A DNA stretch of 45,992 bases from Verrucomicrobiota bacterium (GCA_027622555.1 JAQBYJ010000036.1:1-45992); one strand, 5' to 3'. Shown: positions 17,077-25,167, counted from the stretch's first letter. The notes: generated by a model not told the origin, from the letters alone. Numbers and translations: made by a program.

Positions 17077-17883
17077 CTAAACAGATCGTGCGATTGCGGC
17101 AATTTTGTGCGCCAGTTTTTGTATTTTTTCTTCCATGGAATCTCCCTCGATAAACTCGCAGTTACTTTTCTGTTCAGGAATCGAGAGTTGTCGGACACGG
17201 GCCTTTAGGTGATTGGCTGAGAGTTCTTCGGACGACATCCCCACGTCTTCAAGAGACCAACTGGTCACTTCCTTGCGGTTCGCCATGATGATGTCCCTTG
17301 TTTTGGGAATGCGAGGTAGGTTGTGGTCACTGTTGGTTATCGAAGCTACGGACGGTTTGGGGCTTGAGAACTTTTGCCAACCTGAATCAGTTTGCTGGCG
17401 GAAGATCAGTTGATCGGTGCCGTCTTGCGAAACCTCATCGACAAAGGCCGTAAAAGGAAGTCCCAGTTCTTCTGCTAGAATGCCGCCTGTTTGACCCGCT
17501 CCCCAATCGCCGGACTCTCGACCGACAAGGATGAGATCGAAAGGCTCCATTTTCCGGATGGCTGCGGCCAGCACTTTGGCTGTGACGGCTGAATCCGGGA
17601 GTTGACCAGAATTATTCAGCACCATGAACGCCTCGTCCGCTTTCATGGCCAATCCCTTTCTCAAGGTGTCTTCAATGGAATCTGGACCAAACGACAGAAC
17701 GGTTATTTTTCCTTCACCAAGATCCTTCAACTTTAATGCAGTTTCCAAGGCATTTTCACAAAAAATGTTGGTGACCTGGTTCGCGCAAGCCGGGTTAGCT
17801 TTTAAGCCCGAACTATCGATAGCGAAATCGCGCACCGGCACTTCGGGATCCAGAATCTGTTTTAGACAAACGAGGATGTTCAT
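17077..17883 (-). CDS. etfB: Electron transfer flavoprotein beta subunit
   Basis: A 268-residue ETF beta subunit with the N-terminal 'MNILVCLKQILDPEVPVRDF' start, the 'LILVGRESGDWGAGQTGGILAEELGLP' AMP-binding region (about 137-164) and the later 'PSVASITNSDHNLPRIP' segment. It pairs with EtfA. The gene follows tetR (stop 18024) on the same strand after 140 bp, so it could share the tetR transcript or have its own promoter. A copy of the AGAATCT-type short repeat lies in that gap. Confidence 0.96.
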   Translation of the reverse strand: MNILVCLKQILDPEVPVRDFAIDSSGLKANPACANQVTNIFCENALETALKLKDLGEGKITVLSFGPDSIEDTLRKGLAMKADEAFMVLNNSGQLPDSAVTAKVLAAAIRKMEPFDLILVGRESGDWGAGQTGGILAEELGLPFTAFVDEVSQDGTDQLIFRQQTDSGWQKFSSPKPSVASITNSDHNLPRIPKTRDIIMANRKEVTSWSLEDVGMSSEELSANHLKARVRQLSIPEQKSNCEFIEGDSMEEKIQKLAHKIAAIARSV

Positions 17884-18023
17884 GGTTAATTAGTTTCGAA
17901 GATGCTTAGTTTTAACTATTTTTGATGAATGGGGGAAATGAGGCAGGATTCTTTCCGGTTTTATGGCCGATGTTGTTGTCTTCGAGCGAAGCTCAGAATC
18001 TTGGAATCTCAGAATCTCCCCTT

Positions 18024-18635
18024 TCATTTCAATACCGCTCCCATAATAAATTTTGAGGCTTCTTTGGAAATGCGTTTACTGGTCCAACCCTTCTTTGGGT
18101 TGTACCAGCGTGCCACGCCGAGAATGACGGCAAATAAATTCATGGCTGCAATATCAGCGTTTAACGAGCACATCTTCTTCTGGGCTTTTAACTCATTTAG
18201 TGTTTTGCGCACGAATTCCAGGTAACCACGTTTTAAATCGGTGATTTTTTTTCGATTGGCCGCTGGTAAGCTTTGGACTTCGTCTGACAGTATGGTTAAG
18301 GCACCGCCTAAATCCATTATTAGCACAGTATGTCTTTCAATAATTTGACGGAGTCGTTCTTCTGGATCCGCGATTTCGCGGCACGGCGCAATGACATGAT
18401 CTTCCAGGTTTTGCATACCGAACTTAATGATGGAGTACAACAGGTCGTTCTTGCCGTTGATGTAGTAATAGAGGCCTGCTTTCGTAAGCTTCAATTTCTT
18501 CGCGATATCGTTCATCGAGGTCGCATCATAGCCTTTCTCTTGAATGAGCTCGGCAGCGACGCGAAAGATTTGGGCAGCTCGTTTTTCGGAGTTGCTTGAA
18601 GGTGGCTCTTTGGAAACTGCAGGTGTGGCTGGCAT
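18024..18635 (-). CDS. TetR-family transcriptional regulator
   Basis: A 203-residue regulator. The N-terminal DNA-binding domain (about residues 17-63) has the classic 'IFRVAAELIQEKGYDATSMNDIAKKLKLTKAGLYYYINGKNDLLY' arrangement. The C-terminal ligand domain is variable and resembles acyl-CoA-sensing TetR proteins. It is divergent from the thiolase gene, and a strong dyad (18734-18749) lies between them, so it very likely represses itself and the thiolase operon. A related site at 22416-22431 extends the regulon. The inducer is probably an acyl-CoA of the pathway (inference). Confidence 0.93.
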   Translation of the reverse strand: MPATPAVSKEPPSSNSEKRAAQIFRVAAELIQEKGYDATSMNDIAKKLKLTKAGLYYYINGKNDLLYSIIKFGMQNLEDHVIAPCREIADPEERLRQIIERHTVLIMDLGGALTILSDEVQSLPAANRKKITDLKRGYLEFVRKTLNELKAQKKMCSLNADIAAMNLFAVILGVARWYNPKKGWTSKRISKEASKFIMGAVLK

Positions 18636-18733
18636 GGATGCTGGAATTTAATCTTTTAGGCGAATTGCCGGGGTAGAAGTGAACTTGAATGATCCATGTT
18701 TATTTAGTTTTGTGAAACTTCAAGCTTGAATTC

Positions 18734-18749
18734 TACCGAACGGTCGGTA
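18734..18749. promoter_or_regulatory. Probable TetR operator
   Basis: TACCGAACGGTCGGTA has perfect 6-bp arms (TACCGA / TCGGTA) around a 4-bp centre. It lies 14 bp before the thiolase ATG and about 100 bp before the tetR start, in their shared divergent region. ACCGnnnGGTCGGT-like dyads are common TetR-type sites. It is the best operator candidate in the window. Confidence 0.75.
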
Positions 18750-18763
18750 AAAACGCGGATACT

Positions 18764-19954
18764 ATGAAAGAAGTCGTATTAGTAGCCACAGCACGTACCC
18801 CATTAGCCAAATCCTTCCGCGGATCATTGAATATGACTCGCCCAGATGACATACTCGCCCACTGTATTAACAGCTGCCTTGAAAAGGCACCTGGTCTTGA
18901 TCCAGCAGAGATCGAGGACGTGATTATAGGATGTGCAACTCCGGAAGGAAACCAAGGAAATAATGTGGCTCGTGTGGCCGCGGTTCGTTCCGGACTTCCA
19001 AGAAGTGTGGCTGCGACGACGGTTAACCGCTTTTGCTCATCAGGGCTACAGGCGGTTGCGATGGCAGCGCATCATATCATGATAGAGGGCGCGGACGTGG
19101 CGATAGGAGGAGGAGTCGAGAGTATTACCCAAATTCCAAGGAAAAGGTCTGAACCAAATCCATGGGTGATGGAAAATTTTCCTGGTATCTATATGGTAAT
19201 GGGCGACACGGCCGAAGTGGTTGCCAAACGCTATAACATTTCTCGCCAAGAACAGGACGAATACTCACTGGCAAGCCAGCAACGTACAGCCAAAGCTCAA
19301 CAAGATGGCCTGCTGGATGAAGAACTTGCGCCCATGCACGTGACTCGGGCGATCCTCGACAAAGCGACCGGGGAAGTAGCCGGAACTGAAGAACATGATT
19401 TGGTTCGTGACGAATGCAACCGCCCTGACACCACACTTGAAGGCCTGCTCGGTCTTAAGCCCTATTTTGATAAAGAAAGTGGAAACGGTAGTGTCACTCC
19501 GGGAAACGCCTCCCAGATGTCTGACGGAGCTTCGGTAAACTTATTAATGTCCCGTGAAAAAGCGGAAGCCTTGGGTCTTAAGCCCAAGATTGCCTTTCGT
19601 GGATTTGCCGTGGCGGGTTGTGAACCCGATGAGATGGGAATTGGTCCTGTGTTTGCCGTTCCAAAATTGTTGAAACGTCATGGTCTCACCGTGGACGACA
19701 TAGGATTGTGGGAGCTGAATGAAGCATTTGCGGTTCAGGTTATTTACTGTCGCGACCAGTTGGGTATTCCGATGGACCGGCTGAATGTGAACGGTGGGTC
19801 CATTTCAATCGGTCATCCTTTTGGAATGACGGGTTCTCGTCTTGTAGGCACCATAGGCAACGAGATGCAAAGAAGGGGCACGCGTTATGGAGTTGTTACG
19901 ATGTGCATCGGTGGCGGCCAAGGTGCTGCTGGCTTGTTTGAGTTGTGCAATTAA
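18764..19954 (+). CDS. Acetyl-CoA C-acyltransferase (thiolase, FadA type)
   Basis: A 396-residue degradative-type thiolase. The nucleophilic Cys91 is in NRFCSSGLQA. The NEAFA motif, 'GGSISIGHPFGMTGSR' with the catalytic His, and the terminal 'CIGGGQGAA' with the second Cys are all present. It cleaves 3-oxoacyl-CoA with CoA to acetyl-CoA (or propionyl-CoA) and a shortened acyl-CoA. It is the first gene of a plus-strand operon with the reductase (12 bp gap) and the thioesterase (9 bp gap). A TetR-type operator sits directly before its start, so repression by the divergent TetR is likely. Confidence 0.95.
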   Translation: MKEVVLVATARTPLAKSFRGSLNMTRPDDILAHCINSCLEKAPGLDPAEIEDVIIGCATPEGNQGNNVARVAAVRSGLPRSVAATTVNRFCSSGLQAVAMAAHHIMIEGADVAIGGGVESITQIPRKRSEPNPWVMENFPGIYMVMGDTAEVVAKRYNISRQEQDEYSLASQQRTAKAQQDGLLDEELAPMHVTRAILDKATGEVAGTEEHDLVRDECNRPDTTLEGLLGLKPYFDKESGNGSVTPGNASQMSDGASVNLLMSREKAEALGLKPKIAFRGFAVAGCEPDEMGIGPVFAVPKLLKRHGLTVDDIGLWELNEAFAVQVIYCRDQLGIPMDRLNVNGGSISIGHPFGMTGSRLVGTIGNEMQRRGTRYGVVTMCIGGGQGAAGLFELCN

Positions 19955-19966
19955 TTTGGAAAAAAT

Positions 19967-20977
19967 ATGGCCATCGTTAATCGAAAAATAGTTTTAGCCT
20001 CCCGTCCGGAAGGCATGGTATCGGAAAGTGATTTCCGTTTGGAGGAAGAAGTGCTTCGAGATATAGAAGAAGGAGAAGTTCTATTGAAGACTTTATACCT
20101 ATCGGTAGACCCCTATATGCGCGGTCGTATGAGTGATCGAAAATCCTACGCTGATCCGGTTGGCATCGGCGAGGTGATGACCGGGGAAATTGTTGCGCGT
20201 GTTGAAGGATCGAGAAATTCAAAGTATCATGCCGGTGCCATCGTTGCAGCCCGTCTTGGTTGGCAGGAATATGCCATTTGTGATGGAAAAGGACTTCGAA
20301 GAATCGATGTTACTTCTGCTCCGATCTCCACTGGCTTACACGTCCTGGGAATGGTCGGCGAAACAGCATACTTTGGACTGCTTGACGTATGTAAAGCGAA
20401 GGAAGGCGATACTATCGTCGTATCCGGTGCTGCTGGCGCGGTTGGCTCAGTAGTCGGACAGATTGCTAAAATCAAAGGCTGCCGGGTGGTCGGGATCGCA
20501 GGCAGCGATGAGAAGGTGAAGTGGATCACGGAAGAACTCGGATTCGATGCGGGAATCAATTACAAAACATCGGAACACTTGGTCAAAGATTTGGCGAAAC
20601 ATTGTCCCGATGGCATCAACGGTTATTTTGATAACGTGGGTGGACCTATCACTGATGCCGTATTTCCACTGCTGGCTCTCAATTCTCATATCGCCATTTG
20701 CGGCCAGATTTCGATGTATAATTCAGAAGAGGCTGAAATGGGGCCGAGATTTTTATGGAATCTGATCCCCAAGCGGGCCACCATCCAGGGCTTCCTGGTT
20801 TTTGATTATTATGACCGCTTTCCAGAGGCGATGAAGGATCTTACCGAGTGGGTTGGTTCCGGGAAAATTAAGTACCGGGAAAACGTCATCGAAGGACTCG
20901 AAAATGCACCCAAGGCATTTATCGGTCTTTTCCATGGGGACAATATCGGGAAGCAACTGGTTCACGTTTCCGATTAA
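19967..20977 (+). CDS. NADP-dependent oxidoreductase, PTGR/CurA-like MDR family
   Basis: A 336-residue zinc-free medium-chain dehydrogenase/reductase. The N-terminal 'LYLSVDPYMRGRMSD' signature and the nucleotide-binding 'VVSGAAGAVGSVVGQIAK' (about 150-167) are typical of prostaglandin reductase/leukotriene B4 dehydrogenase and curcumin reductase relatives. 'YFDNVGG' and 'ICGQISMYN' also fit. These enzymes reduce alpha,beta-unsaturated ketones or aldehydes with NADPH. Located second in the thiolase operon, it may saturate an enone or enoyl intermediate. That role is inference. Confidence 0.92.
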   Translation: MAIVNRKIVLASRPEGMVSESDFRLEEEVLRDIEEGEVLLKTLYLSVDPYMRGRMSDRKSYADPVGIGEVMTGEIVARVEGSRNSKYHAGAIVAARLGWQEYAICDGKGLRRIDVTSAPISTGLHVLGMVGETAYFGLLDVCKAKEGDTIVVSGAAGAVGSVVGQIAKIKGCRVVGIAGSDEKVKWITEELGFDAGINYKTSEHLVKDLAKHCPDGINGYFDNVGGPITDAVFPLLALNSHIAICGQISMYNSEEAEMGPRFLWNLIPKRATIQGFLVFDYYDRFPEAMKDLTEWVGSGKIKYRENVIEGLENAPKAFIGLFHGDNIGKQLVHVSD

Positions 20978-20986
20978 TCGAACAGC

Positions 20987-21481
20987 ATGGCTGAATTTCC
21001 GGACGTTGATCTGACGAAACTTCCGAAGACCTTGGAAGCGGAGGTTCCGGAAAGTTATATGGATGTGATGGGCCACATGAATGTGAGCTGGTATTCGCAC
21101 TTTTTCAGTGAAGCGATGCTGGGACTGTATAGCCAATTGGGCTTCGGCCTTGACCACATCAATGATAGCCAATTGGGAAGGTTCGCCATGGAAACCCACA
21201 TTCGCTATCTACGGGAAGTGCGTATCGGCCACCAGATTGAAGTGTATAGTCGATTTATCGCGAGGAACGAAAAGCGTTTTCATGTGATGAATTTCCTGTG
21301 GAATAAAACTCAGAAGGGATTATCAGCAACCTATGAAGTGGTAGGTACGAGCGTTGATTTGCTTTTGCGGAAACCTGTGCCGTTTCCCACCGAATTGGGA
21401 ATCAAAATAGATAAGATGATCGCCCAACACAAAGAACTCGAATGGGAGCCTCCTTTGTGTGGAGTGATGGGACCACGGTAA
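20987..21481 (+). CDS. Hotdog-fold thioesterase (4HBT family)
   Basis: A 164-residue single hotdog domain. The active-site region 'MDVMGHMNVSWYSHFFSEA' (about 25-43) gives the Asp-x-x-Gly-His-Met-Asn pattern of acyl-CoA thioesterases. It lies 9 bp after the reductase gene and ends the thiolase operon. It would release free acid from a pathway intermediate. It is not closely similar to the thioesterase at 6797-7255, so the island carries two different thioesterases. A palindrome that could end transcription follows within 5 bp. Confidence 0.87.
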   Translation: MAEFPDVDLTKLPKTLEAEVPESYMDVMGHMNVSWYSHFFSEAMLGLYSQLGFGLDHINDSQLGRFAMETHIRYLREVRIGHQIEVYSRFIARNEKRFHVMNFLWNKTQKGLSATYEVVGTSVDLLLRKPVPFPTELGIKIDKMIAQHKELEWEPPLCGVMGPR

Positions 21482-21485
21482 GAAA

Positions 21486-21564
21486 CCGGCACTGCGAGGA
21501 CGCAGGTAGCCCTACCGTTACCAGTCAAAATGGTAGGGCGAGAGCATTCCTGCTCTACCGCCGG
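21486..21564. repeat. Palindromic intergenic repeat (type A), likely bidirectional terminator
   Basis: CCGGCACTGCGAGGACGCAG, continuing GTAGCCCTACC, is mirrored by GGTAGGGCGAGAGCATTCCT, continuing GCTCTACCGCCGG, with about 15 bp between arms. It sits between the convergent thioesterase (ends 21481) and SDR (ends 21605). Close relative of 11136-11207. Confidence 0.8.
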
Positions 21565-21604
21565 AAACGGATACTAGTAAGACCACGCCTTCAGGTGAAG
21601 TGTC

Positions 21605-22369
21605 CTAAATCACCATCCCGCCATCGATTTGAAGTGTGGCGCCCGTCGTAAAGCTACTCGCCTCTGATGCCAGATAAACCGCAGCGCCCACTAATTCGTC
21701 GGTTGTTCCGATACGACGAAGCGCTTTCATCGAGGATATCTTTTCTTCTATTCCTTCTTCGTTAAGAAAGGTGGCCAGTTGGGTCCGGATGACACCCGGG
21801 CAAATGCAATTAACCCGAACTTTGTCTTTACCCAGCTCTTTGGCCATTGCTTTGGTCAGCATGATAAGGGCTGCTTTCGTAACACAATAAATACCTTGAT
21901 TGGTCGAAGCGGATAAACCGGCGATGGATGCGATGTTGATTATGGATCCACCGCCGTTGGCGATCATTTTTTTGGCGGCGACTTTCGAAAGTCGATAGGG
22001 TCCGGTCAGATTTACGTCCATGGTTTTTTCCCAGGCCCAATCTTCTGAATCGACAATCGGTCCCCAGTAAGGATTTGTCCCGGCGTTGTTTACCAGAATA
22101 TCGATGGTTCCGAATTTTGCTTCGGCTTCCTCAATTAACTTTTCTATGGCTTCTGCTTTTCCGACGTGAGCGGTGGTCCCAAATACCTGATCGCCATAAT
22201 CGGACAAGTGAGCGAGTGCTTCCTGCAAGCCGGATTCTTTTCGGCCACAAATAGTGACCTTGGCACCCGACTGCAGAAAACCTTCTGCAATGGCCAAGCC
22301 AATTCCGCGGGTGGCACCGGTTACGAGGGCGTGTTTGTTTGTGAGTGAAAAACTTTCCTGAGTGTTCAT
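21605..22369 (-). CDS. Short-chain dehydrogenase/reductase, DHRS4-like
   Basis: A 254-residue classical SDR: TGATRGIG at 17-24, NNAG at 94-97, catalytic Ser148, Tyr161 and Lys165. It shares the unusual 'NAGTNPYWGP' stretch with the SDR at 4308-5072, so the two are probably paralogues from an old duplication. DHRS4-type enzymes reduce ketones and retinal-like carbonyls; the actual substrate is unknown. It is divergent from the SDR at 22477, and a TetR-like dyad (22416-22431) lies between the two starts. Confidence 0.9.
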   Translation of the reverse strand: MNTQESFSLTNKHALVTGATRGIGLAIAEGFLQSGAKVTICGRKESGLQEALAHLSDYGDQVFGTTAHVGKAEAIEKLIEEAEAKFGTIDILVNNAGTNPYWGPIVDSEDWAWEKTMDVNLTGPYRLSKVAAKKMIANGGGSIINIASIAGLSASTNQGIYCVTKAALIMLTKAMAKELGKDKVRVNCICPGVIRTQLATFLNEEGIEEKISSMKALRRIGTTDELVGAAVYLASEASSFTTGATLQIDGGMVI

Positions 22370-22415
22370 GCGATTGAATTAGAAGTTGCTTTTGAAGCTT
22401 ACCAATGAGTTAAAA

Positions 22416-22431
22416 TTCCGAACGGTCAGAA
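22416..22431. promoter_or_regulatory. Second TetR-type operator candidate
   Basis: TTCCGAACGGTCAGAA matches the dyad at 18734-18749 at 13 of 16 positions and shares the 10-bp core CCGAACGGTC. It lies 45 bp before the SDR start at 22477 and 46 bp after the divergent SDR start at 22369. Either or both genes could be controlled by the TetR protein. Confidence 0.6.
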
Positions 22432-22476
22432 AAATCTTACCTATCAGAAGGAGAAAAATTCAACACAAGAAAGATC

Positions 22477-23331
22477 ATGAGACTACTCGAAGGAAAAATT
22501 GCAGTTATCACCGGAGCGGGTGGGGGAATCGGTCGTTCACATGCTCACCTGTTTGCAAAGTTGGGTGCAAAAGTGTTGGTGAATGATCCGGGCTGTAACC
22601 GGGACGGTTCCGAATCCAGTGATGCGGCGGATCTGGTCGTGCAGGAAATTCTGGATGCGGGCGGAGAAGCCGTGGCGAACAAAGATGCGGTTGGATCAAG
22701 TGAGAATGCAGACAAAATAATTCAATCGGCGGTAGATGCGTTTGGCAGCATAGACATCCTGGTCAATAACGCCGGCATCTTGAGAGACCGCACCATCCTG
22801 AACATGACTGACGACGAATGGGATGATGTGATCAATGTGCACCTTCGCGGAACATTCACCTGCTTGAGAGCCGCCGGCCGTGTCATGCGCGACCAGGGTA
22901 AAGGCGGACGGATTATCAATACTTCATCCACCTCGGGACTTTTGGGTAACTTTGGACAGTCGAATTATGGAGCTGCAAAATCTGGCATTCACATGCTCTC
23001 CCGAATCGCCTCCTGGGAGCTGGCGAAGTACCACATCAATGTGAACGCCATCTCACCTGTGGCTATGACACGGATGTTGACCGACCTTCCACAACTCAAA
23101 GAAAAAGCTGAGACAGGCGATCACGATATCGGCCCCGAAACGATTTCTCCCATGGTGGCTTTTCTCGCGAGCGATGAAGCCAAGGACATCAGTGGAATGA
23201 CGTTTGGAATTCATGGAAAACACATTTTCTCCTACCGCATGATGACCAGTCATGGAGCAGATAGTAATGAAGAAGGCGGATGGACTCCTGAGGAAATCGG
23301 AAAGCGGTTGAGCCAGATTGTAAACTGGTGA
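22477..23331 (+). CDS. MFE-2/HSD17B4-type 3-hydroxyacyl-CoA dehydrogenase (SDR)
   Basis: A 284-residue SDR resembling the dehydrogenase domain of peroxisomal multifunctional enzyme 2. The extended glycine motif TGAGGGIGRSHA (12-23) is followed by 'VLVNDPGCNRDGSESSDAADLVVQEI', a signature of this group. NNAGILRDRT at 97-106 and catalytic Ser151, Tyr164, Lys168 follow. MFE-2 dehydrogenases oxidise (3R)-hydroxyacyl-CoA to 3-oxoacyl-CoA with NAD+. That would feed the thiolase, but no MaoC-type hydratase is encoded in the window. A TetR-type dyad lies 45 bp upstream. Confidence 0.88.
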   Translation: MRLLEGKIAVITGAGGGIGRSHAHLFAKLGAKVLVNDPGCNRDGSESSDAADLVVQEILDAGGEAVANKDAVGSSENADKIIQSAVDAFGSIDILVNNAGILRDRTILNMTDDEWDDVINVHLRGTFTCLRAAGRVMRDQGKGGRIINTSSTSGLLGNFGQSNYGAAKSGIHMLSRIASWELAKYHINVNAISPVAMTRMLTDLPQLKEKAETGDHDIGPETISPMVAFLASDEAKDISGMTFGIHGKHIFSYRMMTSHGADSNEEGGWTPEEIGKRLSQIVNW

Positions 23332-23370
23332 ATTAGGATACTCATTCTTGAACAGTTTTGGATTCCCAAA

Positions 23371-23461
23371 TGTAAGCTGCTTTAGCTGCGATTCTCCTGG
23401 GAACGCCAAGCCCCAGGTTGGCACTTTGTTAATCGAATCGCAGCTAAAGCAGCTTCCTACA
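23371..23461. repeat. REP-like inverted repeat pair (type C), likely bidirectional terminator
   Basis: TGTAAGCTGCTTTAGCTGCG, continuing ATT (23371-23393), is mirrored by AATCGCAGCTAAAGCAGCTT, continuing CCTACA (23436-23461). The centre carries its own short complementary stretches (CCTGGG / CCCAGG). It lies between convergent genes ending at 23331 and 23486. Confidence 0.85.
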
Positions 23462-23485
23462 GAAAAAGTGAATGATACTTGTTTT

Positions 23486-24328
23486 CTAAAGCGACACCTT
23501 CAACCGCTTAAACTCATGGAGGCCTGATCCTTTTTTGAGCAGACCCTTTTCGGCGAGCTCTTCGAACGCGTCAACTGCTTCATCCAGGAAATCGTTGTCA
23601 ATATCCAGTCGGCCGTGGCCCGGTAGCAGTTTCCCGATGTGGGGGAGTTTTTTTAGTCGGTGCAGTGAACGGCGGTAATCCTCTGGATCAGAATGTTGCA
23701 AGCCTCCCAAAAGCACGCCTCGGTAAAGCAGATCAGCGGTCACCAAATAGCCAGTTCTTTTTTCAAAGATGGATACATGGCCCGGAGAATGACCGGGCGT
23801 GTGGATGATTTCCAGCTGACGTCCTCCTAGTTCAATGACATCTCCATCCGAGTGAAGTGATTCTACCTTCGCGTGAAACGGTCTATATTTTTCTAGGTCG
23901 AACTCAGGTGGAGGTTCTTGGGTAAACGGTTCTTTCACTAAATAGTGGCCGATCTTTTTAATGTATTTATCGGCACGGTCCTCAATCCAGTCGCGTTCCA
24001 GAATGTGGGCCGAAAACCGTTCGAATAAATGATGACCTCCGGTGTGATCCCAGTGAGCATGGGTTGTTACGACATCCACGGGTAATTTCGTGAGTGCATC
24101 GACAATGGTTCGTATATTTCCCACCCCGAGACCGGTATCAACCAGCGCCGCTCTTTCATCCCCAATAAACAAATAGGAATGAATTTTCATCCACTGCCCA
24201 TACTCACCGATACCAAAGGAGGAGTCATCCAGGATGTCTACGGTGAACCAGCTATTTTCCAACTCTGAGGCGGGATGAGTCATATGAGTTATAGGGTTAC
24301 CATGGAGCCGCATTGGAATGAAAGCCAT
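23486..24328 (-). CDS. Metallo-beta-lactamase-fold hydrolase
   Basis: A 280-residue MBL-fold protein. The metal-binding THAHWDH motif is at residues 89-95 (His90, His92, Asp94, His95). 'HTPGHSPGH', 'TADLLYRG' and 'LLPGHGRLD' supply the remaining metal ligands. No signal peptide is seen, so it is probably cytosolic and glyoxalase-II-like in fold. A thioester or lactone hydrolase would suit the acyl-CoA island, but the substrate is not readable. The ATG at 24328 is used; ATGs at codons 6 and 16 are alternatives. Confidence 0.85.
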   Translation of the reverse strand: MAFIPMRLHGNPITHMTHPASELENSWFTVDILDDSSFGIGEYGQWMKIHSYLFIGDERAALVDTGLGVGNIRTIVDALTKLPVDVVTTHAHWDHTGGHHLFERFSAHILERDWIEDRADKYIKKIGHYLVKEPFTQEPPPEFDLEKYRPFHAKVESLHSDGDVIELGGRQLEIIHTPGHSPGHVSIFEKRTGYLVTADLLYRGVLLGGLQHSDPEDYRRSLHRLKKLPHIGKLLPGHGRLDIDNDFLDEAVDAFEELAEKGLLKKGSGLHEFKRLKVSL

Positions 24329-24601
24329 TAATGTTCAAAGTAACCCTAAGGATTCAATCATCTTTGTTTCGATCCTTTATGGGACAGCAAAATTGCGAGA
24401 GCAAGTTCGGCTTAGATCGCCAATGATGTCACTTTTTTGTCTTGGTCCTGGTGTATCACGGATTTAAAGAAAGCGGCTTGTCTCCACTTTTTAAGATGTC
24501 CTGGTATCCTTTCCGATTGTTAACGATCTTGATTCTTAGAATCTAAACTTATATACAGGAGTAGTCGGAGTTTTCTCATTTCTGTTGTTGTAATTCTTAA
24601 T

Positions 24602-24940
24602 TCACACCCCGCTCTTTTCCAAAACGTTCTTGCAATATGAGTTCAAGCTTTCACCTTTTTGCATTGCTCGAATTGAAAGGGCTTTGTGGGTATTCTCTCC
24701 AACTCGAATCACAAATTTACCACTATACTTTTTGTCTGCAGTATCAGCAGGAAGAGGAATTTCGTTGGCATCAGACTGGTTCACCCATTCGTCAATCACC
24801 TGGCATAACTCTTCGTATACTTTGTTTTCTGTGGCCCCATGAACACCTCCAAGCATAAGACCTGGTGAAGTCCCGATGTAGCATTGGTCCTCTTCACTCC
24901 ATTCCACTACCTTCAGGTAGGCATCACTTCTTTTTTTCAT
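24602..24940 (-). CDS. hicB: HicB-type antitoxin
   Basis: A 112-residue HicB protein. The N-terminal half is the partial RNase-H-like HicB fold ('YLKVVEWSEEDQCYIGTSPGL'). The C-terminal half has a ribbon-helix-helix-like end ('KFVIRVGENTHKALSIRAMQKGESLNSYCKNVLEKSGV'). It should bind and block HicA and repress the operon. It overlaps hicA by 17 bp and is the second gene, the usual hicAB order. The region looks A+T-richer than its neighbours by eye. Confidence 0.88.
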   Translation of the reverse strand: MKKRSDAYLKVVEWSEEDQCYIGTSPGLMLGGVHGATENKVYEELCQVIDEWVNQSDANEIPLPADTADKKYSGKFVIRVGENTHKALSIRAMQKGESLNSYCKNVLEKSGV

Positions 24941-25130
24941 TTTTCACTTTCCTTATAGCTTCATCTACAGCCCGCTCTTGGTAGCGTTTTGCATCACTAC
25001 CGGGCTGTCCTGAAATGGTTATTCGAATTCCTTGATCATGTATAAAATTCCTGAGGCTTCCTTTTCCGCCTCTATCCACAAATCCCCGCTTCTTAAGGGC
25101 GGATATAAGTTCTCGGATTTTCTTTGGCAT
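24924..25130 (-). CDS. hicA: HicA-type mRNA interferase toxin, catalytic His replaced by Leu
   Basis: A 68-residue HicA toxin, a dsRBD-like fold that cuts mRNA when free of HicB. The body is typical: an N-terminal 'IRELISALKKRGFVDRGGKGS' and a C-terminal 'ITISGQPGSDAKRYQERAVDEAI'. The family's invariant catalytic histidine in the G-S-H-R-N-F motif is Leu here (GSLRNF, codon CTC where CAC would give His, one base away). The toxin may be dead or attenuated. The ATG lies 7 bp after the predicted -10 and lacks a Shine-Dalgarno, suggesting a leaderless transcript. Confidence 0.87.
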   Translation of the reverse strand: MPKKIRELISALKKRGFVDRGGKGSLRNFIHDQGIRITISGQPGSDAKRYQERAVDEAIRKVKNEKKK

Positions 25131-25136
25131 AAAGAG

Positions 25137-25164
25137 GTAGTATCATAATGATACTACGTGTCAA
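25137..25164 (-). promoter_or_regulatory. hicAB promoter with perfect palindromic operator
   Basis: A consensus -35 TTGACA (minus strand, 25164-25159) is followed after 16 bp by a TACTAC -10 (25142-25137). A perfect 10-1-10 palindrome (arms GTAGTATCAT / ATGATACTAC, 25137-25157) fills the spacer and -10. A repressor bound there would block RNA polymerase, as expected for autoregulation by HicB. Confidence 0.8.
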
Positions 25165-25167
25165 TTT

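Noticed and set aside
24602-25130. hicAB as an integron gene cassette
   Set aside because: HicAB pairs are common cassettes, but no attC-like sites or integrase gene are present.
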